DNA of 64,000 bases from contig JBJXDZ010000098.1 in assembly GCA_046154645.1 (NCBI GenBank), positions 71,341-135,340 on the forward strand, in the 5' to 3' direction. The DNA is from Ga0077555 sp046154645. GTDB taxonomy: Bacteria; Pseudomonadota; Alphaproteobacteria; Rhizobiales; Hyphomicrobiaceae. The translations under genes were made by a program, and so were the position numbers. Numbering within the stretch: position 1 is the first letter of the stretch; each line of letters starts with the position of its first letter. A model generated the notes under the pieces. It saw nothing but the letters and a program-made list of their open reading frames with translations, did not search any database and was not told where the DNA came from. This document shows positions 62,857 through 64,000 of this stretch, one piece after another.

Positions 62857-63012
62857 TTTCATTGTTCTTCTGTCCGTGGCTCTCCGGAACTAGCAGGCTG
62901 CGGAACCAATCGTTGAAAATCCAGCATAAATGTCCTATCCAGTTTCTGGAAGGGTCTCGGGCTTGCCGATGCGGTGGCGACCCGGTGGCGACCCAGACCA
63001 GAAGGTGGACAC

Positions 63013-63876
63013 ATGGCACGTCTCACGAAGCGAACGGTTGACGGGGCCCTCCCCTCCAACATCCGCTACACGCTCTTTGACGACGACCTCAAAGGCTTCG
63101 GGTTACGCGTCTACCCTTCGGGTGAGAAATCGTGGATCGTCGAATACCGACCCGACGGCGGCGGTCGCGGCGTCGCCAAGCGGCGACTAACCCTGGGCTC
63201 TGCCAGCACTCTGACCCCGGATGCAGCCCGCAATGCCGCGAAGGATGCCCTGGCTGGGGCTCGTCTCGGCGCCGACCCCGCTCGGGAAAAGGTCGACACC
63301 CGCAAATCCGTTTCGTTCGGGGACTTGGTGGGCCAGTATCTCGCCGATCATGTCGATGCCAAGCGAAAGCCGAGCACCCAGCACCACTATCGATACCTTC
63401 TTGAGAAGGTCGCCGCCCCGGCGCTGGGCCGAAGCAAAGCGGACGCCGTCACCCGCCAAGACGTGGCTAAGTTGCATATCAGTCTCAAGGATCGCCCATT
63501 CCAGGCGAACCGCCTTTTGGCCGTGATTGGCGCCATGTACGGCTATGCCGGAAAGCGCGGCCTTGTTCCGGACGGCATCAATCCGGCAAGAGGCATTGAA
63601 AAGTACCGTGAGCATCGCCGGGAGCGCTTCTTGACCGGCGAAGAGCTGGAACGGCTCGGAACGGCCCTGCGCGAAGCCGAGACGCTCGGCATTGCCTGGG
63701 ACGTTGACGACAACATCCCCAACGCCAAGCATCTACCGAAAGCCGACAAGCGGCGGACGATCCTTGGCCCCTACCCTGCCGCCGCGATCCGGCTTCTCAT
63801 TCTGACAGGCGCCCGGTTGCGCGAAATTCTGGATCTGCGCTGGGAGCACATCGACTTTTCGCGTGGCCTGCTGCTC
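63013..63876 (+). pseudogene. Tyrosine-type site-specific integrase, truncated by an insertion
   Basis: 288 codons of a phage/island integrase. The N-terminal arm-binding domain (DDDLKGFGLRVYPSGEKSWIVEYR, then LTLGSASTLTPDAARNAAKDAL) is at about 20-85, the SAM-like core-binding domain at about 105-190, and the catalytic domain starts near 200 with LLILTGARLREILDLRWEHIDF carrying the first catalytic Arg (268). After GLLL the frame runs into sequence with insertion-sequence terminal features, so the H-x-x-R and Tyr motifs are absent. The enzyme should be inactive. It lies 156 bases from the tRNA-Lys fragment. Confidence 0.85.
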
Positions 63877-64000
63877 TGTCAACGCCGGAGCAAAATTGCA
63901 TCGGCTGGCCGGAGCAATAATCCATCAGTCTTGAACGCAAGAAGGCCCCCGCGCGCGGGGGCCTTCTTGCGTTCGCGTTGTCTTTTTCAGCCCCGCTCTT
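63877..64000. mobile_element. Terminus of an insertion sequence, IS21-like
   Basis: Starts TGTCAACGCC directly within the integrase coding frame. Two copies of a 16-base word, CCGGAGCAAAATTGCA (63885-63900) and CCGGAGCAATAATCCA (63909-63924), match at 13 of 16 bases with a 24-base period; multiple terminal repeats and a 5'-TG end are typical of IS21-family elements. The transposase genes would lie beyond the window, so the family is a judgement from the end alone. Confidence 0.5.
63934..63973. terminator. Perfect 40-bp palindrome, bidirectional terminator
   Basis: Half-site AACGCAAGAAGGCCCCCGCG (63934-63953) is followed at once by its exact reverse complement. TTGTCTTTTT follows on the plus strand. 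It probably terminates transcription in either direction at the insertion-sequence edge. Confidence 0.6.

Overview
The window is a high-GC bacterial chromosome segment from an alphaproteobacterium, most likely of the Hyphomicrobiales (Rhizobiales). The evidence is gene content and order: a D-amino-acid aminotransferase/hfq/hflX run with mazG close by, ccmAB divergent from acnA, argH divergent from tlpA, and an fxsA / Tim44-domain / mltA / Smr block. PutA, CcmAB and DUF1036, DUF1223 and DUF1244 proteins fit the same group. Genus cannot be fixed from the sequence alone.

Layout. 0-15 kb is catabolic: a carboxymuconolactone-decarboxylase-family protein, PutA (proline to glutamate), a ParE-type toxin-antitoxin pair, a CobW-type GTPase with a His-rich loop, a VOC protein, an acyl-CoA ligase, a fused enoyl-CoA hydratase/3-hydroxyacyl-CoA dehydrogenase, an acyl-CoA dehydrogenase, serine-glyoxylate aminotransferase and an orphan TRAP binding protein. 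15-29 kb is envelope and housekeeping: a four-helix membrane protein, FxsA, Tim44-like, MltA, Smr, LptM, ArgH, TlpA, CcmAB without CcmC, and aconitase. 29-46 kb mixes CoA chemistry (a CoA-transferase resembling 2-methylfumaryl-CoA isomerase, crotonase, MaoC), ProC, TauD, hydrolases, acetyltransferases, an N-formylglutamate amidohydrolase fused to DUF1244, and glycerate kinase. 46-54 kb carries asparagine synthase, a glycosyltransferase, an MFS transporter and isovaleryl-CoA dehydrogenase. 54-62.6 kb has two clusters of nested palindromic repeats around a segment with mazG, then hflX, hfq and the D-amino-acid aminotransferase.

Accessory DNA. The most striking feature is a 1.28-kb, visibly AT-richer two-gene cassette (34221-35502), translationally coupled, one gene DUF1828-like, bounded by 21-bp direct repeats (20/21 identical) and dropped precisely between a crotonase gene and an alpha/beta-hydrolase gene. 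At the right edge the 3' half of a tRNA-Lys(CTT) gene lies next to a tyrosine-integrase gene, which marks the end of an integrated element. That integrase is cut after its first catalytic Arg by an insertion-sequence terminus. Two further dispersed GC-rich repeats (about 32.3-32.5 kb and 40.5-40.7 kb) and a palindrome inserted in frame within a hydrolase gene show active small-repeat traffic.

Functional links (inference). PutA and ProC provide opposite arms of proline metabolism. The acyl-CoA ligase, hydratase/dehydrogenase and two acyl-CoA dehydrogenases indicate beta-oxidation and branched-chain acyl-CoA breakdown. Serine-glyoxylate aminotransferase with glycerate kinase suggests glyoxylate/C2 handling. 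An 11-triplet A-R-N tract in the hfq leader suggests autoregulation by Hfq.
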